Of a DNA stretch of 64,000 bases, positions 11,948-21,523 are shown in pieces (the first letter of the stretch is position 1; every line of letters begins with the position of its first letter). The notes beneath the pieces were generated by a model. The model was given only the letters and a program-made list of their open reading frames with translations, ran no database searches and was not told the DNA's origin. Made by a program: the position numbers and the translations under genes. This DNA comes from Physcomitrium patens. Lineage: Eukaryota; Streptophyta; Bryopsida; Funariales; Funariaceae. The DNA lies in the NCBI RefSeq assembly GCF_000002425.4, contig NC_037271.1, positions 664,922 to 728,921 on the forward strand. Reading direction: 5' to 3'.

Positions 11948-14498
11948 GGTGACAGGCAAAAGGGCACTCTGTCAATCTAAGTCGTGCTGCGATTACAATG
12001 CGGCCGCTCATGTATGCATCCTATGAATCATTTGCCATCTCACATGCATCAAAAACTGTTTTTTGAAAATCCTTGGAATGTGTTCTCTTCAGTTTCTGTA
12101 ATGAGTAAGATTTATGACATGCATAGCGTACATAGTTCCTTTTTTCTTTTCAAAGAAATAAATTTTCTGAGCAATTCAATTTAGGTGGCCAAATGACAAC
12201 AATTAAGTTAATGCATGCAAAGTATCTTGCTGTGAGTATTCGTGTGATGTTTTATAGTGCAAGTTGTCATAGCAGGCGAAGTTGGATAGTTTGCCAGCGG
12301 GAGTGCGATTTGACCCTAGTGACGAAGAGTTGCTGGACCATTTAGCAGCTAAAATTGGTCGCGGCTCGAAAAAGCCTCATCCTTTGCTTGACGAATTCAT
12401 ACATACGCTAGAGGAGGAAGATGGAATTTGTCGGACTCATCCTGAGAATTTGCCAGGTGTGGATGTGCTGTGATGTGTTTTCCTCCCTCCAATTGCAGGA
12501 CAATTGCCAACTCTGTTTACGGTTTTTATTCCAGTCCTGATCTTTAGCATTAAGGATTAACATTAAGGTCGAGTTTTGATGATGTCGTGAAGCCTTTCTA
12601 AATATACCCTTCTCGTGTAATCAGGGGTCAAGAAAGACGGGAGCAGCTGTCATTATTTTCATCGACCTTCTATGGCATACACCACTGGTACACGTAAGAG
12701 GCGAAAAATCCAGACTGACGATATTCCAGACGGTGGTGCCGATGTTCGTTGGCACAAAACAGGCAAAACTCGACCTGTGTCTCAGGTTTACTTCTTGTCA
12801 TTCACTAGTTCTTCTGTATGGATTTGGATCTAGAAATTAGGAATGGTATTGACTGATACTAGACATGTGAAATGAGCATGCTGAGTTTTAAGTGTCAACT
12901 GTGGTTATATTTGTGTGCATGGTTATTACGAGCTAATAAGTCTTGAACCATGTCTAATTCTTCTTCAGGGTGGAAAGGTTTTGGGACACAAGAAGATCAT
13001 GGTTTTGTACAGAGCTACGGGTAAGAAATCAAAGAACATGAAGACCAACTGGGTGATGCACCAATACCATTTGGGTTCTAACGAAGAAGAAACGGATGGA
13101 GAGCTTGTTGTGTGCAAAGTTTTCTTTCAAAAAGCACCTCGAAGCTGTCCTAGTCGTAGAACGGAGGCTTCAGCTGTGGATGATGTAGAGGGTGAACCGT
13201 CAGAAAGTGACATAGGATTCCAGGCGCCTGGATTGTCTGGCGATTCACCATCTGTTTCAGTGGTGACAAGAGGACGGCCCCCATTGACCCCGAGATCGTG
13301 CCCACCGTCACGCACTGCAAAGCAGCTCTATGCTGAGCCAACCGAGTCGAGATCCGAAATTTTTGATCCTCAGCTTCTTGCCACTCAGTCCAAGCAGAGA
13401 GGTGTTTTTCGTAAGTACTGTGCTTTGACTATTCTATTCTATATTGTTATTAAACTAAAAAATTGTAATTGTAACTGCTCTCTAGAGCACATTTGCAGGT
13501 TTCTGGGTTCTACTTTTATCGTTCCCTTGCGCTGTTGATTTCCTGTCTAATAGTGATGCTTTTAAGAACTTAAAAAGCAACTTGAAATGCACAGGTTCAG
13601 AGTCACATGGATCAATGTAACGACAAGGAGGGTGTTGGTGAGGACATTGGTGTGGACATGAACCTAGAAGCTACTGGTTATGTAGTGTACGAGCTTGGAG
13701 ACGTAGCGCTGGGAACATTGGGAGCTGCTATGTATGATGGCAATCAAACAAAACACATCAATGCAGGACTTTCTGGGCAACTGTTCTCCGAAGGAGAAGA
13801 CCAGTCCTTTCAAGCGGTCAACCTAAATGAGGAGCATGAGTCTTGGGGTCTTGATCATTCTGTGGAAGCAACAAAGAATGAGGACCCCTCTGTCATGAGT
13901 CTACTCTGTGACGAACATCTCAACGGTGACCCCTTAGCGGAGGTTTGTAGTGACATTTAATTTGATGATGCATTTTGATGCGTTGCATGCAACTCTGGCT
14001 GCTGAACGGAGACTTTTTATGCCATTTTCCATTCATTTGTCTGTGGATGTAACATGCAGGATGCGGAATACGAGGACTTCAACTTCCGAAGCCTTTCGTA
14101 CGATGTTGGTTGCAGCGTGGAGGACGAACCTTTCAGAGGTGTTGAAGGAGACCGAAATGGTGTTGATCCTGCATTGGATACTCTCGTGCTGGACACTCCT
14201 CCAGACATGTTGGAGGTTAGTATATCGCTTCCGTAGTGGTAACCTTCAATTACGTCTTAAGGCTACGGCATTCAATTATTCTTTGTTTTATTTTATTTCG
14301 TTGCATTCAATTATTCTTTTGTTTTGTGTTGCCGAATAACTGACTTGATGTTGTAAATGCCGTTATTTCCCACTCTTACTTTCTGAGGTCTTGGCTTGGA
14401 TGCAGTACCCCGTTGTAACATCGCAGGAAGTCAGGGATTGGCTGGGCAAACACCCTATTGTTGGTCTTGATAATACTGACAGCCAATCGACCACTTAA
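11948..14498 (+). CDS. SOG1-like: SOG1-like NAC transcription factor (DNA-damage response), N-terminus not found
   Basis: NAC-domain factor of the SOG1/ANAC008 group, which in plants acts in the nucleus as the ATM/ATR-phosphorylated master regulator of the DNA-damage response. Exons supported by GT-AG sites and phase: 11948-12011 (tentative), 12276-12456, 12625-12785, 12969-about 13410, 13595-13942, 14060-14215, 14406-14498. Family motifs in order: [77 protein letters not shown]. The C-terminus keeps the LDTPPDMLE block that SOG1 has as LDTPPEF, and two SQ sites (VVTSQE, DNTDSQ), the kind of site ATM phosphorylates. The exon 12969 donor at 13411 leaves phase 1 whereas 13595 needs phase 0; an 11-nt microexon at 13488-13498 would fix this, or the donor is different. 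The start codon is unseen. Family call is firm, exact model less so. Confidence 0.85.
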
Positions 14499-15590
14499 AC
14501 AGGTGAGGCTCATTCGCATCTTGATAATATCCTGGAGGACTTTGTAGTTGATACGGTTGATAAGTTTTACTATTTAAATCGTGTAGGTCGATTGGTTAAC
14601 ATGAATCCTTTTTTGTCTTTCTTTTTTGCATAGTGACTCAGCTTCTGCATATTTACAACCTAATTTATACATTTGTTAAATGTATTGTCTATCGATTAAC
14701 TTTCAATGGTTCTCTTTTTTCTTTTTATTATCTCAGGTAGTTGTCTGGCGAAGGGATGTGTATCATGGAGGGATCTATCCAACTCAACCTGTCCTCAGTG
14801 CCATGCCAGGCCATCAGATCTACAAGGGGTTTGTGCTGCACGCGTGCTGTTTATTTAGATTTCACCAGTGAGATTTTTGTTGAACACGCTTTACGTATTG
14901 AAAAGCAACCTAGAAAACCACCAACGTAGTTGACTTGTTATTTAATCACAATATAGATATAGATAGTAAATATTGCTAAAATATTCAATATTTATTGCAG
15001 AAGAGGGTTTTGCTGGTAGTTGGAATGGGTCTTACCGCGTGTAGCTTTTGGTTGTTGAGGCGATTATTTTTTGTGGGAATAGTGCAAGTGCGGTATATCA
15101 GAAATGGTTTGGAAATTGAAAGTAGTTAGATGTTTACAAACATGAGGTCCGATCCCCTTGGAATTTTTGATAAATTTTTGTATATAAGAGTTGGAACGTT
15201 TAAGTCTGATCATTCTGTTGCAGAAACAAGAAGGTTGGAAGAGTAATCGCATGAGAAGCGAATTATTGTTGACATAGTTCTTCTCTACTCGTAACTTACT
15301 AGAAATGTTTAGGTTTACGACGCAGAAATTAATTTGGTACAGTTTATTTAGTTTAGATTTCGGTTTGTATGGGTGTGACATTGATGGAATGGTTATAGTT
15401 GTCTGAAAATGTTGTGTAATTATTTTGATCTTGTCAAAGGGTGATATTTGGTTCCCCAGGTGTGGTTTTCAATGCTTAATCAATTCATGCAAGCTGAATC
15501 TAAGCATTACAACTGTATGCAACGTAGTGAGCACGAATGTGGTTAACTTGTAACCACAACTCTCCGGTGGCAGAGGAACACAAATCACAT
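14499..15590 (+). other. 3' UTR and intergenic region after the SOG1-like gene
   Basis: No coding region recognised. A GT-AG pair (gtgagg at about 14502, tctcag ending about 14738) suggests a spliced intron in the 3' UTR. The rest is AT-rich with short AT-dinucleotide runs near 14955. The SOG1-like gene and the VOC gene converge here, tail to tail. Confidence 0.4.
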
Positions 15591-15877
15591 AAAAACCTAA
15601 CATTTCAATGAAACAAATTTACAAGGCCATATTAACAGCTCAATCTGATACATCTTTTGCAAGGATAGACATGCACATATAAATCAGAAGGAAACTCTTC
15701 ACGTTCAAACTGTTTATGTCCAAACTGATTTGTACAGACATAACAAGGTACCCCGGTAGGTTCACCAGAAGTTCCATCTTCTGTACATTAATATGCTCAA
15801 GTTCACACGAAGGAAGTTGCTCTGCTGATGGAGTTCTCTTGTTTAAGGATTGCTCAACGCTTGTCGTAATCTGAACT

Positions 15878-16748
15878 CTACTTGGCAACAAAGGAACCTA
15901 AACGGACGACGTTCCCATTAATATCCTTCACGTAGCATACTTTCTGCTGCCAGACCTTGTCCTCGGGCCCAGCCACAGGTGATGCTCCTTGATCTATCGC
16001 ATGCTGCATTTTCACAGTTATTCGTCAGAAGAAACCCAGTTATAGAACTCTCCATCAACAGTATGCTTGGTTCAAACTTACTTTCCTAAAATAAAAATGA
16101 ATAACCTTAGATAAGACAATTTATCAGTTACTTCGGAATTTGTTTTCTGTAGCCGTTTGAATGCGGTCATCTTATAATGTTATGACAAAATATTGTAAAC
16201 ACGGATGTGTGTAAGTCACAAAATACAGCTTTTAAGTGCACCTTGTATGCTCTTTCCACGTCCGGGAAATCTAGGCAAATCTCCACATTGTGATGACCTT
16301 CATCCGAAGAAGACACACCTCCGATCAGTTGAGCCTCGCGTTGCTTCGCAGGAGTGAATGCTAATGTCGTGGTTCCAGTTTCCATTTCAACCCATCTGGG
16401 TGCAAATGACAGTAGACAGCATTATCAACGATTTTTAAGATGGTGCAAACTCAGAATAGAGCGTTAAAACCTGAGAGTACTGACTTCACATGAAACGGGG
16501 ACTAAGACATCTTGAAGGTTGCCATACACTGTCCTCTAAAGAAAAAATTAAATCAATAAGGAGTTAAATAAACTCCGCCTTGAATCAATATTCAAATTAC
16601 CCTGTCAAAGGTTCAGGCCAGATTCTACTTACGAGTTAGTCTTGTTCTGGGGTCGAATTTGAAGACCAAAGGCCTTGCTGTAGAAGTCAGCAGCCTTGTT
16701 CACATCCTGGACGTAGACGATAACATAAGCTAGTTGAGCACCACCCAT
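15878..16748 (-). CDS. VOC-superfamily protein (glyoxalase/bleomycin-resistance fold), DSI-1VOC-like
   Basis: Small single-domain VOC protein of 131 residues, complete in the window. Exons on the minus strand: 16748-16633 (ATG, reads MGGAQLAYVIVYVQDV), 16395-16242 and 16003-15878 (ends RLGSFVAK, stop). All junctions are GT-AG and in phase. Order of recognisable segments: beta-strand AYVIVYVQDVNKAADFY, FGLQIRP, WVEMETGTTTLAFTP, HHNVEICLDFPDVERAY, GASPVAGPEDKVW, VCYVKDINGNVVRLGS. This matches the plant desiccation-induced 1VOC group (Dsi-1VOC of Xerophyta) more closely than true glyoxalase I. Members have one betaalphabetabetabeta pair and may bind a metal as dimers; the substrate is unknown. 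No transit peptide is seen, so it is probably cytosolic. The 3' UTR probably reaches about 15590. Confidence 0.88.
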
Positions 16749-17145
16749 TTTCCCTTACCTGCAGCCCCAAGTCATGTCAAGTTTGGTTCTTCCGCAACAA
16801 ACTAATTTCCTAAACCTCCATGTCTAGGATCACGACTCCCTCGACCTCGTTGCATCAAACAGATACCACACCAACTATAGATAAAACTAACAAGAACATA
16901 CTCTCCATGCAAATCCTCTCAGAAAACCCCTCAAATTGGATCACAGATACGCCGCTCACTGGCAGCGTAAAAATATGCACAACTTAGACAGAAAATAAAA
17001 ACACGCACCCTAGGGATACGAGAGGAAGAATGAAAATCTAAGGAAGGAGGAGAAGAAGCAAAGAAAGTCAAGGAAAAGCAGGAACAAGAAGAAGAAGAAG
17101 AAAGCGATAAGTGGAGTGAAAAGTGGGAGGGATACCTAAGGTAGG

Positions 17146-17179
<34 letters not shown>

Positions 17180-18494
17180 ACATGTATGTACATGCAGCGG
17201 CAAAGCAAAGCATCCAGTTGGAGGGGGGAGGGAAGGAAAGGGGGAGGATCAACGACGGCAGCCAGGAAAGCTTGGCCCAGCAAAGAGAGCTCCACTTGGC
17301 GGGGCAGGTGTCGCGCCTCTAGGCCCCCTTGGTGACCGGGGCCCTCCACGGCGCCCACGTGGCCTTCTTTCCGCTGCCCCTGGTGGACAGTTCTCCCCGG
17401 AATCTTGGGGTTGCTGGCGACGACGCCTGTTCTGATGAGTAACATGTTCTCCTCTCCGGCATAAGAAATGCCCACCCTGTCGAAGTTGGGGGAGGGGGGG
17501 GGGAGGAGGAGGCTCATAAATTAAGGGGGGCCTGCCCTTTTCTAGTGCGGGCAGGCTTCTTTGTGTTTGCTTCATGAATTACGCACCCCTAATCTCTTAT
17601 GCTCCTGTTCTTTTTTGGCCCCCCATATTCTTCCCCTTCATCTCTGGACTGTCCTTTGCTCCCTTCACACATTAAAAGTTATAAATCTCAGAAAGACAGA
17701 CAGTATGGGGTTTGCATGTTGTGAATGTTTATTGCCCTTGCCCGAAGTTTGTGTTTGTGGGAAATTGTTGTGTATATATATATATATATATCGAGAGAGA
17801 GAGAGAGAGAAAAGATAAAGCGACCCGAATTGTTACTAAATCGACCCACAAGTTTAAACCATCATTGTACCCTTTAAACCACATTCCCATTTTCTTCCCT
17901 TGTTCCCAACTGTGGCCCCCGTTAGCAAAAATTGGGAATGAAGAGACCTAGGAATAAAGATAGGGGTTGTAAGGATGCAACGATAGTTAAGATGGATCGG
18001 GTCATTTTAGTAAATATTTAAATCTCTATATCATTCCCCAATATATATTTATATTTATATATGTTTGCTAATTATTTGTAGCTTGATTCTATTTTAAAAA
18101 TATATATATCTAAAATAAATGACAAATATTAATTCTTCTATTTTCATGTAAAAAATATATATGTGCACTTTTTCGATCCCTTTTTCAAATAAATGTTGCT
18201 GTAAAACTTCCTATGCACTTAAAGCATATCTTTTGTAATAATAATTGCAATAACATTGGCCCTACATCCGATAACATCTCAATTATAAGTACATATGTTT
18301 GAATGAATTATATAGTTTTTAATTTTAACTTTACCAATTCGATTTTAACCTTATAAAAATGATCAAATTTAAGGAGGCGATAGGATGAAATTAGGAAAAA
18401 TTTTACAATTTTGAATTTTGTTTTTAGTGAATTTTCAATCTGACATTTCAACAGTACCAACAAAAATAAAAATCTTTTACCGACATTCAATGAA
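16749..18494. other. VOC promoter/leader and AT-rich intergenic DNA with microsatellites
   Basis: Upstream of the VOC gene: a purine/pyrimidine-rich leader (16931-17110), a (TA)n(TG)n run at about 17149-17180, a G-rich tract near 17488-17512 on the plus strand, and a (TA)n(GA)n run at about 17773-17812. From 17900 to 18494 the DNA is AT-rich and shows no gene. The several overlapping open frames here follow from simple repeats or GC-rich leader sequence. Confidence 0.5.
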
Positions 18495-18880
18495 TACAGT
18501 CTGGAAGAATTGATTCAAGAGCAACAAGTTTCCATGCCGCTTCTTGATGTCGGCGAACTCACCTCCCCGGAAGCCGCGCCACCCACGGAAATCATCGATG
18601 CCAACAATGTTGGTATGGAGCCTTAATTCCTTGGCGATGGAGCGATGAAGTACCGAGGAGACTTGCTATCTCTATCACAGACCTGGGCTTCACTTCTTCC
18701 ATGAAATGCCGAAACACGATCTCGTTGAAGCCCCACCCTCTGTTTTGATCTGTTTGAAGTAGAGCGACATGCTTGGGGCGGGAAGTGTTCATACGGCGAC
18801 ACGCCGTCGACCATCTCATTCATAAGATTTTCATTTTGTTTCTGGAGGCATCGCCTTGGTTTTGAACCCATTGTTAACTG
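18495..18880 (-). pseudogene. SAM-dependent methyltransferase fragment, frameshifted (left copy)
   Basis: Read on the minus strand, this is part of a plant class I SAM-dependent methyltransferase. Blocks in order but in three different frames: NEMVDGVSPYEHFPP (about 18830-18780); KHVALLQTDQN, RGWGFNEIVFRHFMEE and VKPRSVIEIASLLGTSS (about 18775-18640; the last resembles motif I, usually VIVEVGSWLGAS); and IAKELRLHTNIVGIDDFRGW with GGEFADIKKRHGNLLLLNQF (about 18640-18500). Two frameshifts separate them, one inside the cccgcccc tract near 18775 and one near 18638. The fragment stops at the repeat boundary, so the C-terminal half of the enzyme is missing. A possible donor (gtgagt, about 18560) could mean it derives from a spliced gene. 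Family call comes from motif pattern only. Confidence 0.6.
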
Positions 18881-19140
18881 TGCTGGCTTTGTTATGGCCA
18901 GTTCCCAATCATCGCTGTATGTGTACTTTATTGCAGAGGTCGATGACGAAGGTAATTGTGAGACGAGAGAATTGCCGCGCCCATGCCATTCGGTCCTTCG
19001 TAGGCGTGCTCCAGACGCAACATGTGCAGGGGAAGTTGTAATGGTGTGTCTACTTCGTTCTCCGCTTCAAGCGTTACCTTATTTGTTACCCACTTTTTAC
19101 TGCTCTTCATCCATAACATGTCCATTGGAAGGTTTTGAGT
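18495..19140. repeat. Left copy of a 646-bp identical direct repeat
   Basis: Every segment compared between 18495-19140 and 63355-64000 is identical, at a constant offset of 44,860 bp. Identity starts abruptly at tacagtctgg; the preceding bases differ (ttcaatgaa versus ctacgaac). The right copy is cut by the window edge, so the full length of the repeat is unknown. It carries a methyltransferase pseudogene fragment (minus strand). Confidence 0.95.
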
Positions 19141-19350
19141 GCGCTCTAAATGTAACAGGGTCAGTTAGACAGAATGTAGCAGATACCTTGTCTGCCACAA
19201 TGTCTGCACTGGTGCTTTTCCTCATTTAACTCAAGTCATGCAGGATGTTCTGCTTTTCTTGAACGGATCAGGAGGGAAGTTTGTTGCAACAGAGTGCGAA
19301 GCAAATGTTCATCATTTCAGAAACACCCAACTCTTCGTTCACAGGCAATA
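18960..19350. repeat. Diverged duplicate of the PORR gene 5' region (partner 21505-21765)
   Basis: Two blocks match one region upstream of the PORR domain. 18960-19040 (tcgtaggcgtgctccagacg) matches 21505-21575 (ttgtaggcgtgctccaaatg). 19135-19350 (containing aaatgttcatcatttcag) matches 21545-21765 (containing aaatgttcatcatttta). Similarity is patchy and not obviously codon-preserving. It may be an old local duplication or an unrecognised dispersed element. No gene was recognised between 19141 and 19560. Confidence 0.6.
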
Positions 19351-19560
19351 AGTTACACACACAATATGAAACATTACAGTCACAATGTTCGACTATTCAA
19401 TTGTCACCATAACCCACAACAAAGCTCAGAAGAAATCTAGGTATATTCCTTGCCTGTTGATGTATGCTTCATCCAAATCCATTACAAACACAATGGCCAA
19501 CTGGGAATCCACCTGATCTGACATTTCAATTGATATCATGGCTACTATTGCAGCCGTCTG

Positions 19561-19976
19561 GTCATGGTCGCCGCTGGAAAACTACATCATTTTCCAGCTT
19601 CGGAAAAGACTTCATGACCAGGAGTATCCAGCCTGAGTGGGAGTCCCCGTACAAAATAGGTTAAACGCGAGTGCATCAGCAACAGCAACTGGTGCCAGGG
19701 CTGGCTGCAGACGATCAACAGCACCTGGTGAAACTGCAACCATGGCCACTGGTGCAACCACCACATAGTCATGGTCGCTACTCATTAACTGCATCATTTT
19801 TCAGTTCCGGAAAATAGTCCATGTTCCGGAGGTATTCTGCCAGGGAAGGATTCACTTTACTAAGTGCGTCATCCACATCTGCAAAAACGACAGCATCCGG
19901 TGCCAGGGCTGGCTGCGGGAGAACAGCAGCAACTGCTTGTAGGTCTGGCTGCGGAAGAGCATCCGGATGTTCATCA
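19561..19976. repeat. Diverged tandem duplication, unit about 208 bp
   Basis: Copy 1 is about 19561-19768 and copy 2 about 19769-19976. Shared anchors in the same order are gtcatggtcgc, gcatcattttyca, ttccggaaaa and ggtgccagggctggctgc. Copy 2 forms the C-terminal coding part of the minus-strand gene at 19778-20690; copy 1 lies just 3' of its stop and is no longer in register, so it looks like a dead duplicate of the last exon. Confidence 0.65.
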
Positions 19977-20690
19977 GCACCTCGCTGCACAATGGCATCC
20001 GCCTCAACACTTCCACTGACAACCTCCCCCCCTTCTACCGACGCCTCCTCATCAAAAGGGACAAGTGGGATCTCCGAATTGCCAGAACCGTCGGAGGGCT
20101 GAACGGTGATCTCACCGGCTCCAAAGTTGGCTGTGGTCTCATTTAGTTCTGTTGTGGGCGTCTCGAAACTAGTGACAGACGAAGTACTCTGCTGACTTGA
20201 GTCGTTTCCGTCCTCGCCGACAGATTGAGAAGAAGTAGTCCCATCAACGCCATCGCTGATACTGAACATCCGCACACACACACAAACTGTCAACTTGCAA
20301 ACCTGGACCCTATCACAGTAAACCCTAATAGTAGCCATGAATCGAAAAAAGGAAACCCTATCACAGTAAACCCTAATAGTAGCCATGAATCGAAAAAAGG
20401 AAACCCTATCACAGTAAACCCTAATAGTAGCCATGAATCGAAAAAAGGATATCCTATCACAGTAAACCCTAATAGTAACCATGAATCGATAAAAAGGAAA
20501 GAAAAGAGGTTTACAAGAGTAAGTGAATGATTGCGCCGAGAAGCTGCATCACGCCACTGAAAAGGCGCACCGAGAACCCGATGATGCCGCTGATGAGCCC
20601 CATGCTTTGCCACCCACTGCGGGCTGTGCGCGATGTTCCGATGATCCCAAGCAAGGTTCCACCCAAAGCACAAAGAGGGGCAATGGTAGT
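19778..20690 (-). CDS. Unrecognised gene: hydrophobic exon plus acidic low-complexity tail (5' end not found)
   Basis: Two minus-strand exons fit together. The exon 20690-20515 encodes glycine-rich hydrophobic segments (IAPLCALGGTLLGIIG, MGLISGIIGFSVRLFSG, LLGAIIHLL). The exon 20261-19778 encodes a Ser/Thr/Glu-rich acidic stretch (TTSSQSVGEDGNDSSQQST and on), then an Ala/Pro/Val-rich segment and the end SLAEYLRNMDYFPELKNDAV, stop. The donor CTCTT|gtaaac at 20515/20514 and the acceptor gttcag|TATCAG at 20262/20261 join in phase. The intron between contains the 48-bp minisatellite. An acceptor at 20691 implies an upstream exon, perhaps beyond the repeat tract at 20720-21150. It could be a small membrane protein with two or three short helices and a soluble acidic tail; no family was recognised and expression is unproven. 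Confidence 0.45.
20308..20495. repeat. 48-bp minisatellite, four copies
   Basis: The unit ccctatcacagtaaacccta... recurs at 20308, 20356, 20404 and 20452 with only a few differences. 48 is a multiple of three and the unit happens to lack stops in several frames, so open frames appear on both strands. The best reading is that it lies inside an intron of the minus-strand gene at 19778-20690. Confidence 0.9.
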
Positions 20691-20719
20691 CTAGCAGCCA
20701 GGCTTGACTAGAATGAGTG

Positions 20720-21150
20720 TTTGTGTGAGGAAGTGACACAGACAGACAGACAGAGCGAGTGCGATAGTGTGAAGGAGTGCCACACACACACAGACAGCGT
20801 GAGTAAGTGAGCGAGGGCGTGTGAGGAAGTACCAAGCACACAAAGAGCGGGTAAGAGGGGAGTGTGAGGGAGTGCCACACACACACACAGACACCGCGTG
20901 GGTATGTGAGCGAGGACGTGTAGGAAGCAGCACGCACACACAGAGCGGGTAAGAGGGGAGTGTGAGGGAGTGCCACTCACACACACGGACACCACATCAG
21001 TAAGTGAGCGAGGACGTGTGAGGAAGCAGCACGCACACACAGAGCGGGTAAGAGGGGAGTGTGAGGGAGTGCCACTCACACACACGGACACCGCGTGAGT
21101 AAACGAGCGAGGGAGTGTGAGGGACGGGCACACAACTCTCACACACACAC
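20720..21150. repeat. Imperfect tandem repeat, unit 96-99 bp, with CA/GT runs
   Basis: The phrase gagggagtgccac recurs at about 20775, 20871, 20969 and 21068. Each unit holds a cacacacaca run, a gagtaagtgagcgagg block and an agagcgggtaagagggg block. On the minus strand it is pyrimidine-rich and would suit an intron or 5' UTR of the unrecognised gene. The long open frames it creates are low-complexity and are not taken as protein. Confidence 0.85.
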
Positions 21151-21226
21151 ATACTAAATGAGATATTGAGGGATCGCTGGTGAGAGAGCTTTTTAGGAAT
21201 CCAGAGAGAGAATATGAGAGACAGAA

Positions 21227-21276
21227 TTAGTGAGTTGGAGTTAGTGGCAACTATCTCACTAACTCCAACTCACTAA
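21227..21276. repeat. Perfect 20-bp inverted repeat, 10-nt loop
   Basis: Left arm 21227-21246 (ttagtgagttggagttagtg) is the exact reverse complement of 21257-21276; the loop is gcaactatct. It lies between the unrecognised minus-strand gene and the PORR gene, which are divergently transcribed. It could form a hairpin in RNA from either strand or a cruciform in DNA. No run of T follows on either side, so terminator-like function is not suggested. Confidence 0.9.
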
Positions 21277-21523
21277 CTCCACACCACGTCCATTTCAGGA
21301 TATTTCCAGATCCCCTACGTCCACATGGACGATGTCCATATCCTTCAAATCTCCTCTCTATGCCGACCTCCTTCTCATGAATTGGGTTGGCTGCATTCAG
21401 TTGCTCACACTTGCCTCTTGAGCTTTGATGGTGTGTGACGCCGGAGCGTGAGATATGCCCAACGTGTTCTCGGACTGGACTTGGTGCCAGAGTGATACCA
21501 GGGACGGGTGAACTGCAGCGCCT

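Noticed and set aside
17068-17575. Overlapping frames upstream of the VOC gene
   Set aside because: They read through TA/TG microsatellites and a G-rich leader; products are low-complexity.
20308-20495. CRISPR-like array
   Set aside because: Contiguous 48-bp repeats with no unique spacers, in a eukaryotic intron; a minisatellite.
20290-21148. Long minus-strand frames made of repeated short peptides
   Set aside because: They are direct translations of the 48-bp and 97-bp tandem repeats; no start context or family resemblance.
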